Virus record (IMG/VR): IMGVR_UViG_3300002835_000742
Span: 1-30,820 of that record
From: a virus
Direction: 5' to 3' (one strand)
DNA: 30,820 bases
Under the pieces are notes generated by a model that was given only the letters and a program-made list of their open reading frames with translations, was not told the origin of the DNA and did no database searches. The position numbers were made by a program, and so were the translations under genes. How positions within the stretch are numbered: the first letter of the stretch is position 1; each line of letters begins with the position of its first letter. This document shows positions 1 through 4,930 of this stretch, in pieces.

Positions 1-225
1 AAGGATGAGGTTAAATACGATGTGAAGACATTCCCCATGAGGGCCATCTTTTACACAAAGGCATCAGACATTGAAAAGATGATTGAGAACAAAGAGGTTC
101 CCCTTCATGAGTACCTTAACAGAAAGAATGACGACCAGGGAAACGCAAAGAGCAGTTATGTGATCGATGTCAGACGCTTTAACATGATATACTATTCAGG
201 AAAAGGATTCAGGTTGAAAATCTGA
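1..225 (+). CDS. 3' end of an unidentified protein (truncated by window edge)
   Basis: An open frame runs from base 1 to a TGA at 223-225, so the gene begins upstream of the window; the GTG at 22 is probably internal. The visible 74 residues are mixed charged and hydrophobic, with no motif I recognise, and end in a basic tail (GKGFRLKI). It is on the plus strand, convergent with the minus-strand array that ends at 510. Its codon use resembles the gene at 27615-28097 more than the small-gene arrays. No function can be given. Confidence 0.75.
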   Translation, partial: KDEVKYDVKTFPMRAIFYTKASDIEKMIENKEVPLHEYLNRKNDDQGNAKSSYVIDVRRFNMIYYSGKGFRLKI

Positions 226-237
226 GAAAAAAAAATT

Positions 238-322
238 CCCCAGAAATTTTTTGAAAAAATGATTCCCCACAGAACAAGGGTCGATTTTCCAGAAAAAAGT
301 ACCCCCAGAAATTTTTTTCAGA
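238..322. repeat. Imperfect C-run/AT repeats in non-coding region
   Basis: The block CCCCAGAAATTTTTT occurs at about 238-252 and again near 304-318, and a related ATTCCCCACAGAAC lies between them at about 262-275. They sit in the 284-bp gap between the convergent genes ending at 225 and 510. Iteron-like binding sites or decayed terminators are both possible. Confidence 0.4.
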
Positions 323-345
323 AATACTTCATTTAGATATTTGAG

Positions 346-412
346 CCCCCCTTTGCCCCCCATAAACGGGGGGTAGGGAGGGGGATACGGGAGGGGGGAG
401 GGTGTACCACCC
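346..412. other. G-rich tract with perfect C6/G6 hairpin; potential G-quadruplex
   Basis: C6 at 356-361 and G6 at 368-373 form a perfect hairpin with loop ATAAAC. The plus strand then has G-runs at 368-373, 376-378, 380-384, 389-391, 393-398 and 400-402 separated by 1-4 nt, enough for an intramolecular G-quadruplex. GGGTG 400-404 and CACCC 408-412 form a further hairpin. The tract is extreme for this AT-rich sequence. It may terminate convergent transcription or be part of a replication or packaging locus. Confidence 0.6.
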
Positions 413-458
413 CCTATACTGCTATTTTCTTTTAATGTGCAAGTTTATATAAAACAAA

Positions 459-485
459 GTTATCCACACTTGTGATGTGGATAAC
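459..485. other. Inverted pair of DnaA-box-like nonamers
   Basis: GTTATCCACA (459-468) and TGTGGATAAC (476-485) form a perfect 10-bp inverted repeat with a 7-nt loop. Each arm contains the canonical bacterial DnaA box TTATCCACA. The site lies in the non-coding gap beside the G-rich tract. Two further perfect nonamers occur at 7403-7411 and 8691-8699. It could be part of a replication origin or a DnaA titration site; a simple terminator hairpin is the alternative. Confidence 0.5.
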
Positions 486-504
486 ATTATTTGTTTATGT
501 GGTT

Positions 505-528
505 AAAGGTTATCCGAAGATAACCTTT
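505..528 (-). terminator. Perfect 10-bp hairpin overlapping the stop of 510-1031
   Basis: AAAGGTTATC 505-514 and GATAACCTTT 519-528 pair perfectly; in the minus-strand RNA the loop is UUCG, a very stable tetraloop. The hairpin includes the stop codon of the upstream gene. There is no strong U-tract after it, so it may be a processing or stability element. Confidence 0.4.
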
Positions 529-1031
529 TCCCCACACTTGATATTCTCAATACCCTCAACCTTGATAGTACGGATAACAATATCATTATCCAAACCTTGA
601 TTGATTGCCTTGCTTGGCTTTTGTTTGAACTGCTTGATAACCTCAACTTGTTCAGCGTTTGCCTCAACCCCGTCAACGAAGTATTTAAGCGTTTTAGAAG
701 TGTTACAAGCGAACTTTAAGTACTCACACGATAGGTCGCTTTTCTTTGCTACGATAGAGCCGTTAAAGCCGTCATTTACGGGCGTAAACCAATTTTCTTT
801 GGCTACGAAGTCAGCCTCTTTACCCTCACGAATACGGGCGTTATTCACCATATTTTGATAGTTAGCGTTTAACAACATATTGTAGTCAACTAACTTGGTG
901 ATAACGGCACTACGCAAAGGGTTGCCCGTCTTTAACATTTTTTGTTCAACCACTGCTAATACTTGGGCGAACTTTGCACTGCCTCCGTCATTGATAAGGC
1001 TTGCGATTACTTGTGATTTTTTGTTTTGCAT
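510..1031 (-). CDS. Conserved phage protein, paralogue of 10887-11402
   Basis: A 173-residue protein of unknown function. By eye about half its residues are identical to the 171-residue protein at 10887-11402, including INDGGSA near the N-terminus, TGNPLR, NNxRxREGKEADF and YFVDGxEA. No signal peptide or membrane segment is visible, and the charge pattern suggests a soluble cytoplasmic protein. It has its own promoter at 1057-1088, 25 nt before the ATG, and lies downstream of the RNA candidate at 1115-1216, which has no obvious terminator and could read into it. Confidence 0.85.
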   Translation of the reverse strand: MQNKKSQVIASLINDGGSAKFAQVLAVVEQKMLKTGNPLRSAVITKLVDYNMLLNANYQNMVNNARIREGKEADFVAKENWFTPVNDGFNGSIVAKKSDLSCEYLKFACNTSKTLKYFVDGVEANAEQVEVIKQFKQKPSKAINQGLDNDIVIRTIKVEGIENIKCGEKVIFG

Positions 1032-1056
1032 ATCTGTTTGTTTTGATTTGATGATA

Positions 1057-1088
1057 CAAATGTAGGTGTAATTTTTTTAACCCGCAAA
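1057..1088 (-). promoter_or_regulatory. Conserved 32-bp promoter for 510-1031
   Basis: Read on the minus strand: -33 TTTG, -7 TACATTTG, with the A-run form of the spacer core (TTAAAAAAATT). The -7 box is 25 nt from the ATG. Confidence 0.85.
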
Positions 1089-1114
1089 TTTTAACGCAAA
1101 TTTTTTTATCTTTT

Positions 1115-1216
1115 TTTTTGTTTAACTTTTCGGGCAAAACATTAAACACAAAAAGTATCGTGTAGGTTGGAGTATACTCTCCCGACTTGTTCAGCCCGCC
1201 CGTTGTCTTTAACAAC
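1115..1216 (-). ncRNA. Candidate small structured RNA 1
   Basis: A perfect promoter (1221-1252) precedes no convincing ORF. The predicted transcript, taken as starting at 1216 by analogy with the leaderless genes, opens directly with hairpin GTTGT/ACAAC (1216-1212 with 1206-1202, loop TAAAG), followed at once by GGGCGGGC. That block also follows a short 5' hairpin in the RNA candidate at 10757. CGGGC (1202-1198) can pair with GCCCG (1135-1131), and GGAG/CTCC forms an internal hairpin near 1169-1182. No terminator is evident, so the 3' end is uncertain and read-through into 510-1031 is possible. Confidence 0.5.
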
Positions 1217-1220
1217 AATA

Positions 1221-1252
1221 CAAAGGTAAATGAAATAAATTTAACTTGCAAA
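1221..1252 (-). promoter_or_regulatory. Conserved promoter for RNA candidate 1
   Basis: -33 TTTG, -7 TACCTTTG and the standard spacer core. It shares the downstream bases TTTGTATTGT with the promoter of the RNA candidate at 10757. The 113 bases upstream to the terminator at 1371 hold nothing I can identify. Confidence 0.85.
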
Positions 1253-1370
1253 CTTTAACACAAATTTCTTTGTTTTTTTTTTGACTCATTTTAAGCCGTT
1301 TTAAGACACTCTAACAACTAAACCATACGAACATATACCTTTGTTCCTTTCGTTTAATCTGAGCATAAAA

Positions 1371-1391
1371 AAAGGGGCGATTTGCCCCTTT
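1371..1391 (-). terminator. Rho-independent terminator of 1410-1643
   Basis: AAAGGGGC 1371-1378 pairs with GCCCCTTT 1384-1391 over a 5-nt loop. The minus-strand RNA ends in a U-tract. Confidence 0.85.
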
Positions 1392-1409
1392 CTTTGTTTC
1401 TTGTTTACC

Positions 1410-1643
1410 TTACCAAACCAAAACCGCTGGGTCTTCCGTTTGGGCGATTTGTTCCGCCTTTGTTTTTAACTCGGTCATTTGAGCGATTAAAACCTCATAG
1501 GTCGGTCTTTGATTTGTTTTGTAACCCAAAATTCGTTTGGCACAATCCCTCGCTGAAATTCGGCTCATTTTCATTCCTGTTTTTTTCTCGAACTCTAAGC
1601 CGCGAAGGCATACTACGATTTGAAAAAGTGATGTTGTTGTCAT
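1410..1643 (-). CDS. Small hypothetical protein
   Basis: 77 residues; the ATG at 1643 follows the usual ACAAACA-type leader, and an earlier in-frame ATG falls inside that leader. The sequence is basic and amphipathic (SARDCAKRILGYKTNQRPTY), then helical with charged residues; no known motif. It sits between its own promoter (1665-1696) and terminator (1371-1391), so it is monocistronic. No function can be assigned. Confidence 0.75.
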   Translation of the reverse strand: MTTTSLFQIVVCLRGLEFEKKTGMKMSRISARDCAKRILGYKTNQRPTYEVLIAQMTELKTKAEQIAQTEDPAVLVW

Positions 1644-1664
1644 TGTTTGTTTGTTTTGATAGTT

Positions 1665-1696
1665 CAAAGATAAACGAAATAAATTTAACTTGCAAA
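1665..1696 (-). promoter_or_regulatory. Conserved promoter for 1410-1643
   Basis: -33 TTTG, -7 TATCTTTG, standard core; 21 nt to the ATG. Confidence 0.85.
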
Positions 1697-1710
1697 TTTT
1701 AACATAAAAA

Positions 1711-1732
1711 AAAGGGGAATTTCTTCCCCTTT
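1711..1732 (-). terminator. GAAA-tetraloop terminator of 1751-1891
   Basis: AAAGGGGAA and TTCCCCTTT form a perfect 9-bp stem; the loop is GAAA in the RNA and a U-tract follows. Confidence 0.9.
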
Positions 1733-1750
1733 CTTTGTTTCTTGTTTACC

Positions 1751-1891
1751 TTAAAAATTTCTTCCCGAAATTTTATATTTGTCTTCTTTTGGATTACCCC
1801 AAAACCAATTGTTAAGTTTACGAACTATAACTATTGATAGCCAAATGGTAAGAAAAAATATGGGCAATCCGATAATAAAGAAATCTTTCAT
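1751..1891 (-). CDS. Small single-pass membrane protein
   Basis: 46 residues. After MKDF comes a strong hydrophobic helix (residues 4-24, IIGLPIFFLTIWLSIVIV), then a basic/aromatic tail (RKLNNWFWGNPKEDKYK). This is the layout of a small inner-membrane protein with a cytoplasmic basic tail, but no family is recognised. The ATG at 1891 is chosen because the longer in-frame extension translates promoter sequence. It is the first of three neighbouring genes whose promoters carry the inverted spacer. Confidence 0.7.
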   Translation of the reverse strand: MKDFFIIGLPIFFLTIWLSIVIVRKLNNWFWGNPKEDKYKISGRNF

Positions 1892-1913
1892 AGGTTTGTT
1901 TGTTTTGTTGATA

Positions 1914-1945
1914 TAAAGATAAGTTAAATTTATTTCATTTGCAAG
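1914..1945 (-). promoter_or_regulatory. Conserved promoter, inverted spacer, for 1751-1891
   Basis: -33 CTTG, -7 TATCTTTA, same 32-bp length. The spacer core is the reverse complement of the usual one (plus-strand GTTAAATTTATTTCAT instead of ATGAAATAAATTTAAC). 22 nt to the ATG. Confidence 0.75.
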
Positions 1946-1958
1946 TTTTAACATAAAA

Positions 1959-1980
1959 AAAGGGGAATTTCTTCCCCTTT
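1959..1980 (-). terminator. GAAA-tetraloop terminator of 2001-2066
   Basis: 9-bp AAAGGGGAA/TTCCCCTTT stem, GAAA loop, U-tract in the minus RNA. Confidence 0.9.
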
Positions 1981-2000
1981 GTTTGCATTAGCACTTTTGT

Positions 2001-2066
2001 TTACATTAGCACAGCCATGATTAACAAAGCACCGCAAAAAAGCGTTAAGACGAATAGAATACTCAT
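2001..2066 (-). CDS. 21-residue hydrophobic peptide
   Basis: A complete tiny ORF beginning MSILFVLTLF and ending at TAA. Nearly every residue is hydrophobic, so the whole peptide could be one membrane helix. It has its own promoter (2089-2120), an ordinary leader and its own terminator (1959-1980), and the transcript contains no other ORF. That argues for a real micro-gene, although a small RNA cannot be excluded. Similar micro-ORFs occur at 2838-2903, 5525-5635 and 12270-12386. Confidence 0.6.
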   Translation of the reverse strand: MSILFVLTLFCGALLIMAVLM

Positions 2067-2088
2067 TGTTTATTTTGATTTGTTGATA

Positions 2089-2120
2089 CAAAGATAAGTT
2101 AAATTTATTTCATTTGCAAG
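2089..2120 (-). promoter_or_regulatory. Conserved promoter, inverted spacer, for 2001-2066
   Basis: -33 CTTG, -7 TATCTTTG; the 16-bp spacer core is inverted as at 1914-1945. 22 nt to the ATG. Confidence 0.8.
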
Positions 2121-2136
2121 TTTTAACATAAAAAAA

Positions 2137-2157
2137 AGGGAACTTTTTTTGTTCCCT
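2137..2157 (-). terminator. Terminator of 2184-2735
   Basis: AGGGAAC 2137-2143 pairs with GTTCCCT 2151-2157 over a 7-nt loop; an A-run on the plus strand gives the U-tract. Confidence 0.8.
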
Positions 2158-2183
2158 CTCTTTTGATCCACAACCCTATTCTT

Positions 2184-2735
2184 TTAATATGAACAACCTT
2201 TTGATTTAACAAAGGGAATAAAAACCCCGAAGTTTGCACTAACTTGTTTTTGTGTGTTTATATCAACCCTAACCCAACCAACATAATAGTTAAGATACAA
2301 ACCCCCAACCAAAGTGTTTATGTTTTTGCGACAACTTAAAACGCTGAACTCCCCGACACTTGTTTTTGTGTAGTTTGTGTATGTTTCTCTTTGATTAAAG
2401 TTTAACCCTGCGTGAACCCCAACCCGAACTGCGTTATCATTGTTCAACACTTTACCAACCAACAACTTTGTGTTTGTTTCTTTTGTTGATATGTTTCTAA
2501 CCTCGTAATTGTTGTATTGTGGGTGTTGTTCGGGTGCAACATAATCATATTGAAACAAAGGTGCTTGTTCCCCTTGTTTAATACAACCATAAGAAACTGA
2601 ACCATAGTAACCCCAATTGTTTGCGTCAACCCCCAGGGTTATATCGTTTAACTTTGTGTTTGTTCCTACCAACATTTGTCCGTTTGCAACCATTGAAGAA
2701 ACTCCGAGTGCGATTGAGAAAATTAACTTTTTCAT
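2184..2735 (-). CDS. Exported protein, possible small outer-membrane beta-barrel
   Basis: 183 residues starting MKKLIFSIALGVSSMVANGQ, a clear Sec signal peptide with likely cleavage after ANG/Q near residue 20. The mature part is rich in Gly, Asn, Tyr and alternating hydrophobic stretches (WGYYGSVSYG, GLYLNYYVGWVRVDIN) and finishes with SANFGVFIPF, which resembles beta-strands of a small barrel. I do not recognise a family. The start at 2735 matches the signal peptide and the leader; the longer frame is leader sequence. A surface role such as superinfection exclusion is only a guess. Confidence 0.75.
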   Translation of the reverse strand: MKKLIFSIALGVSSMVANGQMLVGTNTKLNDITLGVDANNWGYYGSVSYGCIKQGEQAPLFQYDYVAPEQHPQYNNYEVRNISTKETNTKLLVGKVLNNDNAVRVGVHAGLNFNQRETYTNYTKTSVGEFSVLSCRKNINTLVGGLYLNYYVGWVRVDINTQKQVSANFGVFIPFVKSKGCSY

Positions 2736-2758
2736 TTGTTTTGTTTGATTTGATAACA

Positions 2759-2790
2759 CAAAGATATGTTAAATTTATTTCATTTGCAAA
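2759..2790 (-). promoter_or_regulatory. Conserved promoter, inverted spacer, for 2184-2735
   Basis: -33 TTTG, -7 TATCTTTG; the third consecutive promoter with the inverted core. 23 nt to the ATG. Confidence 0.8.
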
Positions 2791-2806
2791 TTTTAACATA
2801 AAAAAA

Positions 2807-2824
2807 GGGGACTTTTTTGTCCCC
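2807..2824 (-). terminator. Terminator of the 2910/2838 operon
   Basis: GGGGAC 2807-2812 pairs with GTCCCC 2819-2824, followed by a U-tract in the minus RNA. Confidence 0.85.
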
Positions 2825-2837
2825 CTTTTTTGTTCGG

Positions 2838-2903
2838 TTAATCTAACTTGTTGCTGACAAACGAACCGATAGCAACAAGAATTAAAGCTATTAATAGTCC
2901 CAT
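2838..2903 (-). CDS. 21-residue membrane peptide in operon
   Basis: Starts MGLLIALILVAIGSF and ends with a short polar tail. The ATG is 6 nt after the stop of 2910-3122 and the stop lies just before the terminator, so the two genes form an operon. The hydrophobic stretch is long enough to cross the membrane once. Function unknown. Confidence 0.55.
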   Translation of the reverse strand: MGLLIALILVAIGSFVSNKLD

Positions 2904-2909
2904 AGTTTT

Positions 2910-3122
2910 TTATATGTTATTTGTTTGACAAAACCTATCAAAATAGGCTTCTTCTTGGGCTTGAACATAACGAGATTCATCCGTTATTGTTTCACTTGGG
3001 GAATAACTTGGGTGGTACGCTAATTTACGATTTACATCATAAACAATTGTGTCCCCCTTTTGTAGTCTTTTACCACTTGCGGCACATTTGCTACTGAATT
3101 TGGCTACGATTATTTTTAACAT
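2910..3122 (-). CDS. Small conserved-looking protein with CxxSGxxLxKGD-type motif
   Basis: 70 residues. The N-terminus (AKFSSKCAASGKRLQKGDTIVYD) resembles a short phage family in which a Cys precedes G-K-x-I-x-K-G-D, probably a shrunken zinc-finger-like beta fold. Only two cysteines are present (about residues 13 and 65), so metal binding is doubtful. The ATG at 3122 follows the standard leader. First gene of an operon with 2838-2903. Confidence 0.7.
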   Translation of the reverse strand: MLKIIVAKFSSKCAASGKRLQKGDTIVYDVNRKLAYHPSYSPSETITDESRYVQAQEEAYFDRFCQTNNI

Positions 3123-3143
3123 TGTTTGTTTGTTTTGATAGTT

Positions 3144-3175
3144 CAAAGATAAACGAAATAAATTTAACTTGCAAA
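3144..3175 (-). promoter_or_regulatory. Conserved promoter for the 2910/2838 operon
   Basis: -33 TTTG, -7 TATCTTTG, standard core; 21 nt to the ATG. Confidence 0.85.
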
Positions 3176-3191
3176 TTTTAACATAAAAAAA

Positions 3192-3209
3192 GGGTAAATT
3201 TCTTTACCC
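3192..3209 (-). terminator. GAAA-tetraloop terminator of 3237-3464
   Basis: GGGTAAA/TTTACCC stem with a GAAA loop and U-tract. Confidence 0.85.
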
Positions 3210-3236
3210 CCTTTTCAAACATTATGAACAACAAAT

Positions 3237-3464
3237 TTATTTTATCTTTTCCGCGAAATAGTTTACAACATCGGGAATGTGTTTTTTGTAGTACGGCTGA
3301 TTTTCCATGCACCACTTTTTAACCTCTTCTTTTGTTGTGAAACCTTTGTTACCCCAACTTGAAGCGTTTGATTGAATTTGATTGAATGTTGGCTCCAAGT
3401 CGTTGATGAAGTCGCGAACTGTCCAACCCTCCCAAATGTGTTTGTCTAAATTTACTTTTGCCAT
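3237..3464 (-). CDS. Small conserved phage-type protein
   Basis: 75 residues containing KHIWEGWTVRDFI, a helical DLEPTFNQIQ segment and EEVKKWCMENQPYYKKHIP followed by a terminal helix. The pattern looks like a conserved family seen in metagenomic phages, but I know no function. It is likely a compact, mostly helical cytoplasmic protein. Monocistronic with its own promoter (3486-3517) and terminator. Confidence 0.75.
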   Translation of the reverse strand: MAKVNLDKHIWEGWTVRDFINDLEPTFNQIQSNASSWGNKGFTTKEEVKKWCMENQPYYKKHIPDVVNYFAEKIK

Positions 3465-3485
3465 TGTTTGTTTGATTTGTTGATG

Positions 3486-3517
3486 CAAAGATAAATGAAA
3501 TAAATTTAACTTGCAAA
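3486..3517 (-). promoter_or_regulatory. Conserved promoter for 3237-3464
   Basis: -33 TTTG, -7 TATCTTTG, standard core; 21 nt to the ATG. Confidence 0.85.
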
Positions 3518-3520
3518 TAA

Positions 3521-3542
3521 AAAGGGGAATTTCTTCCCCTTT
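3521..3542 (-). terminator. GAAA-tetraloop terminator of 3549-3737
   Basis: AAAGGGGAA/TTCCCCTTT stem, GAAA loop, U-tract. Confidence 0.9.
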
Positions 3543-3548
3543 CTTTTT

Positions 3549-3737
3549 TTAGTTATAAGCATCGCAAGTGTGGTGCTTGTGTCTTTCAGGTTTAATCGGT
3601 GCATAGTGTGTTTTGTACGCATCGCACTGAACATACTTTGTGCGTTTTTTATGTTTCTTTAACTTGATACCATCGTTTGCAAAACTTGTTCCCGTTGCCA
3701 TAACTGAAACCAACAATAAAATAAATAACTTTTTCAT
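3549..3737 (-). CDS. Small exported His/Lys-rich protein
   Basis: 62 residues. MKKLFILLLVSVMATGTSFA is a typical signal peptide with an Ala-x-Ala-like cleavage region before NDG. The mature part of about 42 residues is very basic and histidine-rich, with CDAYKTHYAPIKPERHKHH and a second CDAY near the end, so the four residues CDAY occur twice. The paired cysteines could form a disulfide in the periplasm, and the His cluster could bind metal; both are inference. Confidence 0.7.
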   Translation of the reverse strand: MKKLFILLLVSVMATGTSFANDGIKLKKHKKRTKYVQCDAYKTHYAPIKPERHKHHTCDAYN

Positions 3738-3760
3738 AGGGTTTGTTTTTGATTATGATG

Positions 3761-3792
3761 TAAAAGTATATAGATTAAATTTAATGTGCAAA
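3761..3792 (-). promoter_or_regulatory. Degenerate conserved promoter for 3549-3737
   Basis: Same 32-bp length and -33 TTTG, but the -7 box is TACTTTTA. 23 nt to the ATG. Confidence 0.65.
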
Positions 3793-3809
3793 TTTTTTGC
3801 AAAAAAAAA

Positions 3810-3829
3810 GGAAGAAATTTCTTTCTTCC
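3810..3829 (-). terminator. GAAA-tetraloop terminator of 3851-4228
   Basis: GGAAGAAA/TTTCTTCC 8-bp stem, GAAA loop, long U-tract. Confidence 0.9.
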
Positions 3830-3850
3830 AATTTTCGTATCAAATCAAAC

Positions 3851-4228
3851 TTAATCTTTCGTTACTTGCATTGTCTTTTCAAGCAACAATATTCGTGGTA
3901 CAATGTACTCAACATATTCGGGTGTAAGTTGTTTGTTGTATATCTCCATAACAAAATCAACCGAAGGTGTTGCACCATAGAATGTTCCCAGCAAAACATT
4001 TGTTTCTTTGTGTCTTATCTCGGTGTAACTTTCCTTTGTGGTTTTCGCCACTTTAATATCAAAGACACAACAAAATTCGGGGTCGGACTGCAAAGCGTTT
4101 AGTTTGGCTATATCCGTTTCGTTTGTGTAGTGAACCTCCAAAACAAGTTTGGGCTCTTTCGGGTTTGTACTCGCTTTAACTCCAACAAAGGTAGTTAAGC
4201 AAATGAGTGTTAAAAGTATTTGTTTCAT
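3851..4228 (-). CDS. Exported protein of unknown function
   Basis: 125 residues. The N-terminus MKQILLTLICLTTFVGVKAS is a clear signal peptide. The mature domain is mixed alpha/beta with two adjacent cysteines (EFCCVF) and no lipobox. The ATG is exactly 4 nt from the -7 box of promoter 4233-4264, so the mRNA is probably leaderless. It is one of at least six proteins in the window with export signals. Confidence 0.75.
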   Translation of the reverse strand: MKQILLTLICLTTFVGVKASTNPKEPKLVLEVHYTNETDIAKLNALQSDPEFCCVFDIKVAKTTKESYTEIRHKETNVLLGTFYGATPSVDFVMEIYNKQLTPEYVEYIVPRILLLEKTMQVTKD

Positions 4229-4232
4229 ACTA

Positions 4233-4264
4233 CAAATATAAACATTTTATTTTTAATATGCAAA
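4233..4264 (-). promoter_or_regulatory. Conserved promoter (leaderless class) for 3851-4228
   Basis: -33 TTTG, -7 TATATTTG; the spacer begins TTAAAAATAAAA rather than the usual core. Exactly 4 nt to the ATG. It directly abuts the stop of 4265-4417. Confidence 0.75.
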
Positions 4265-4417
4265 TTAAACTCTCCCCTCAATGATTGCCGCGAACCAAAG
4301 TGATGCGTAAAGAAACGCAGACATAAAAATCATAAAGGCGACTGAACCATAAAACTCTTTCGGATCTTCCTTGCGAAAATCATTCAGCGTGATGAACATT
4401 TCTTTAATATCTTTCAT
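4265..4417 (-). CDS. Small single-pass membrane protein
   Basis: 50 residues, starting MKDIKEMFITLNDFRKEDP and followed by a hydrophobic helix (about residues 22-46, containing VAFMIFMSAFLYASLWF). A charged N-terminus, one membrane span and a short EGRV tail. It has a promoter (4440-4471) and a standard leader, and its stop lies immediately before the next promoter. No family recognised. Confidence 0.7.
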   Translation of the reverse strand: MKDIKEMFITLNDFRKEDPKEFYGSVAFMIFMSAFLYASLWFAAIIEGRV

Positions 4418-4439
4418 TGTTTGTTTGTTTTTGTTGATA

Positions 4440-4471
4440 CAAAGATAAGTGAAATAAATTTAACTTGCAAA
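4440..4471 (-). promoter_or_regulatory. Conserved promoter for 4265-4417
   Basis: -33 TTTG, -7 TATCTTTG, standard core; 22 nt to the ATG. Confidence 0.85.
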
Positions 4472-4485
4472 TTTTAATTCAAAAA

Positions 4486-4640
4486 AAGGGGAAATTTCTT
4501 TCCCCAATTAAATGCATTTTGCCTTTTTCTGTTTATTGACGGATTACAAAAGACAAACGTCATCCGTTCTCACCCACCTTATAAATCCTTCCCGTGCACG
4601 AAACAAGAAACTGGGGCGGGATTGTTTCTACTTGTTATTT
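4486..4640 (-). ncRNA. Candidate small structured RNA 3 (possible pseudoknot)
   Basis: A full promoter (4645-4676) and a strong terminator (4488-4505) bound about 150 nt with no credible ORF; the only ATG frame runs into the terminator. In the RNA, a first hairpin pairs GAAAC with GTTTC (4611-4607 with 4628-4624), extended by CAA/TTG past a 3-nt bulge. Its C-rich loop CCCGCC (4620-4615) can pair with GGTGGG (4578-4573), giving a pseudoknot. A second hairpin pairs ACGGAT with ATCCGT (4562-4567 and 4539-4544), with an inner GAC/GTC. Function unknown. Confidence 0.55.
4488..4505 (-). terminator. GAAA-tetraloop terminator of RNA candidate 3
   Basis: GGGGAAA/TTTCCCC stem, GAAA loop, seven-base U-tract. 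Confidence 0.85.
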
Positions 4641-4644
4641 AATA

Positions 4645-4676
4645 CAAAGATAAACGAAATAAATTTAATGTGCAAA
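4645..4676 (-). promoter_or_regulatory. Conserved promoter for RNA candidate 3
   Basis: -33 TTTG, -7 TATCTTTG and a standard core, with no gene start within leader distance. Confidence 0.85.
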
Positions 4677-4680
4677 TTTT

Positions 4681-4878
4681 TTACCAAGTGAAATCATTTT
4701 TATTCGCATTCAAAGAAAGGAATAAAATGAATAGAAACAATAAACCTGTTCCGAAGAAGAATGCAAACTCTTCGTTCTTGATGTAACCCTTTGATTGCAG
4801 GGCAAGTCCAACGCTTACTCCAATGGTTATCAAACCAAGGATTGAAAGCACGAATGGGATAACTTTAACTTTTTTCAT
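4681..4878 (-). CDS. Small two-span membrane protein
   Basis: 65 residues. Two hydrophobic helices (about residues 7-25 and 38-55, the second FFFGTGLLFLFILFLSL) are joined by a polar loop, and the protein ends in a charged NANKND tail. The basic start MKKVK could suggest a signal peptide, but the second helix and the lack of a cleavage site favour an integral inner-membrane protein. The ATG at 4878 follows the leader; the longer frame is promoter sequence. Confidence 0.75.
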   Translation of the reverse strand: MKKVKVIPFVLSILGLITIGVSVGLALQSKGYIKNEEFAFFFGTGLLFLFILFLSLNANKNDFTW

Positions 4879-4898
4879 ATTTTTTTGTTTTGATAGTT

Positions 4899-4930
4899 CA
4901 AAGATAAACGAAATAAATTTAACTTGCAAA
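4899..4930 (-). promoter_or_regulatory. Conserved promoter for 4681-4878
   Basis: -33 TTTG, -7 TATCTTTG. The -33 half lies in the 3' end of 4919-5062, where TTTGCAAGTTAA encodes its last residues and stop. 20 nt to the ATG. Confidence 0.85.

Noticed and set aside
410-450. TTGCACATTAAA on the minus strand, a possible 63rd promoter pointing into 226-409
   Set aside because: No TAnnTTTG at the required distance; the sequence there is TATAGGGG. At most a decayed promoter.
988-1251. 87-codon minus-strand ORF downstream of promoter 1221-1252
   Set aside because: Its ATG lies inside the promoter, it translates structured A-rich DNA and runs into the next promoter and gene start. An RNA is the better explanation.
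4508-4567. ATG frame within RNA candidate 3
   Set aside because: It starts about 90 nt into the transcript, inside a hairpin, and reads through the terminator.
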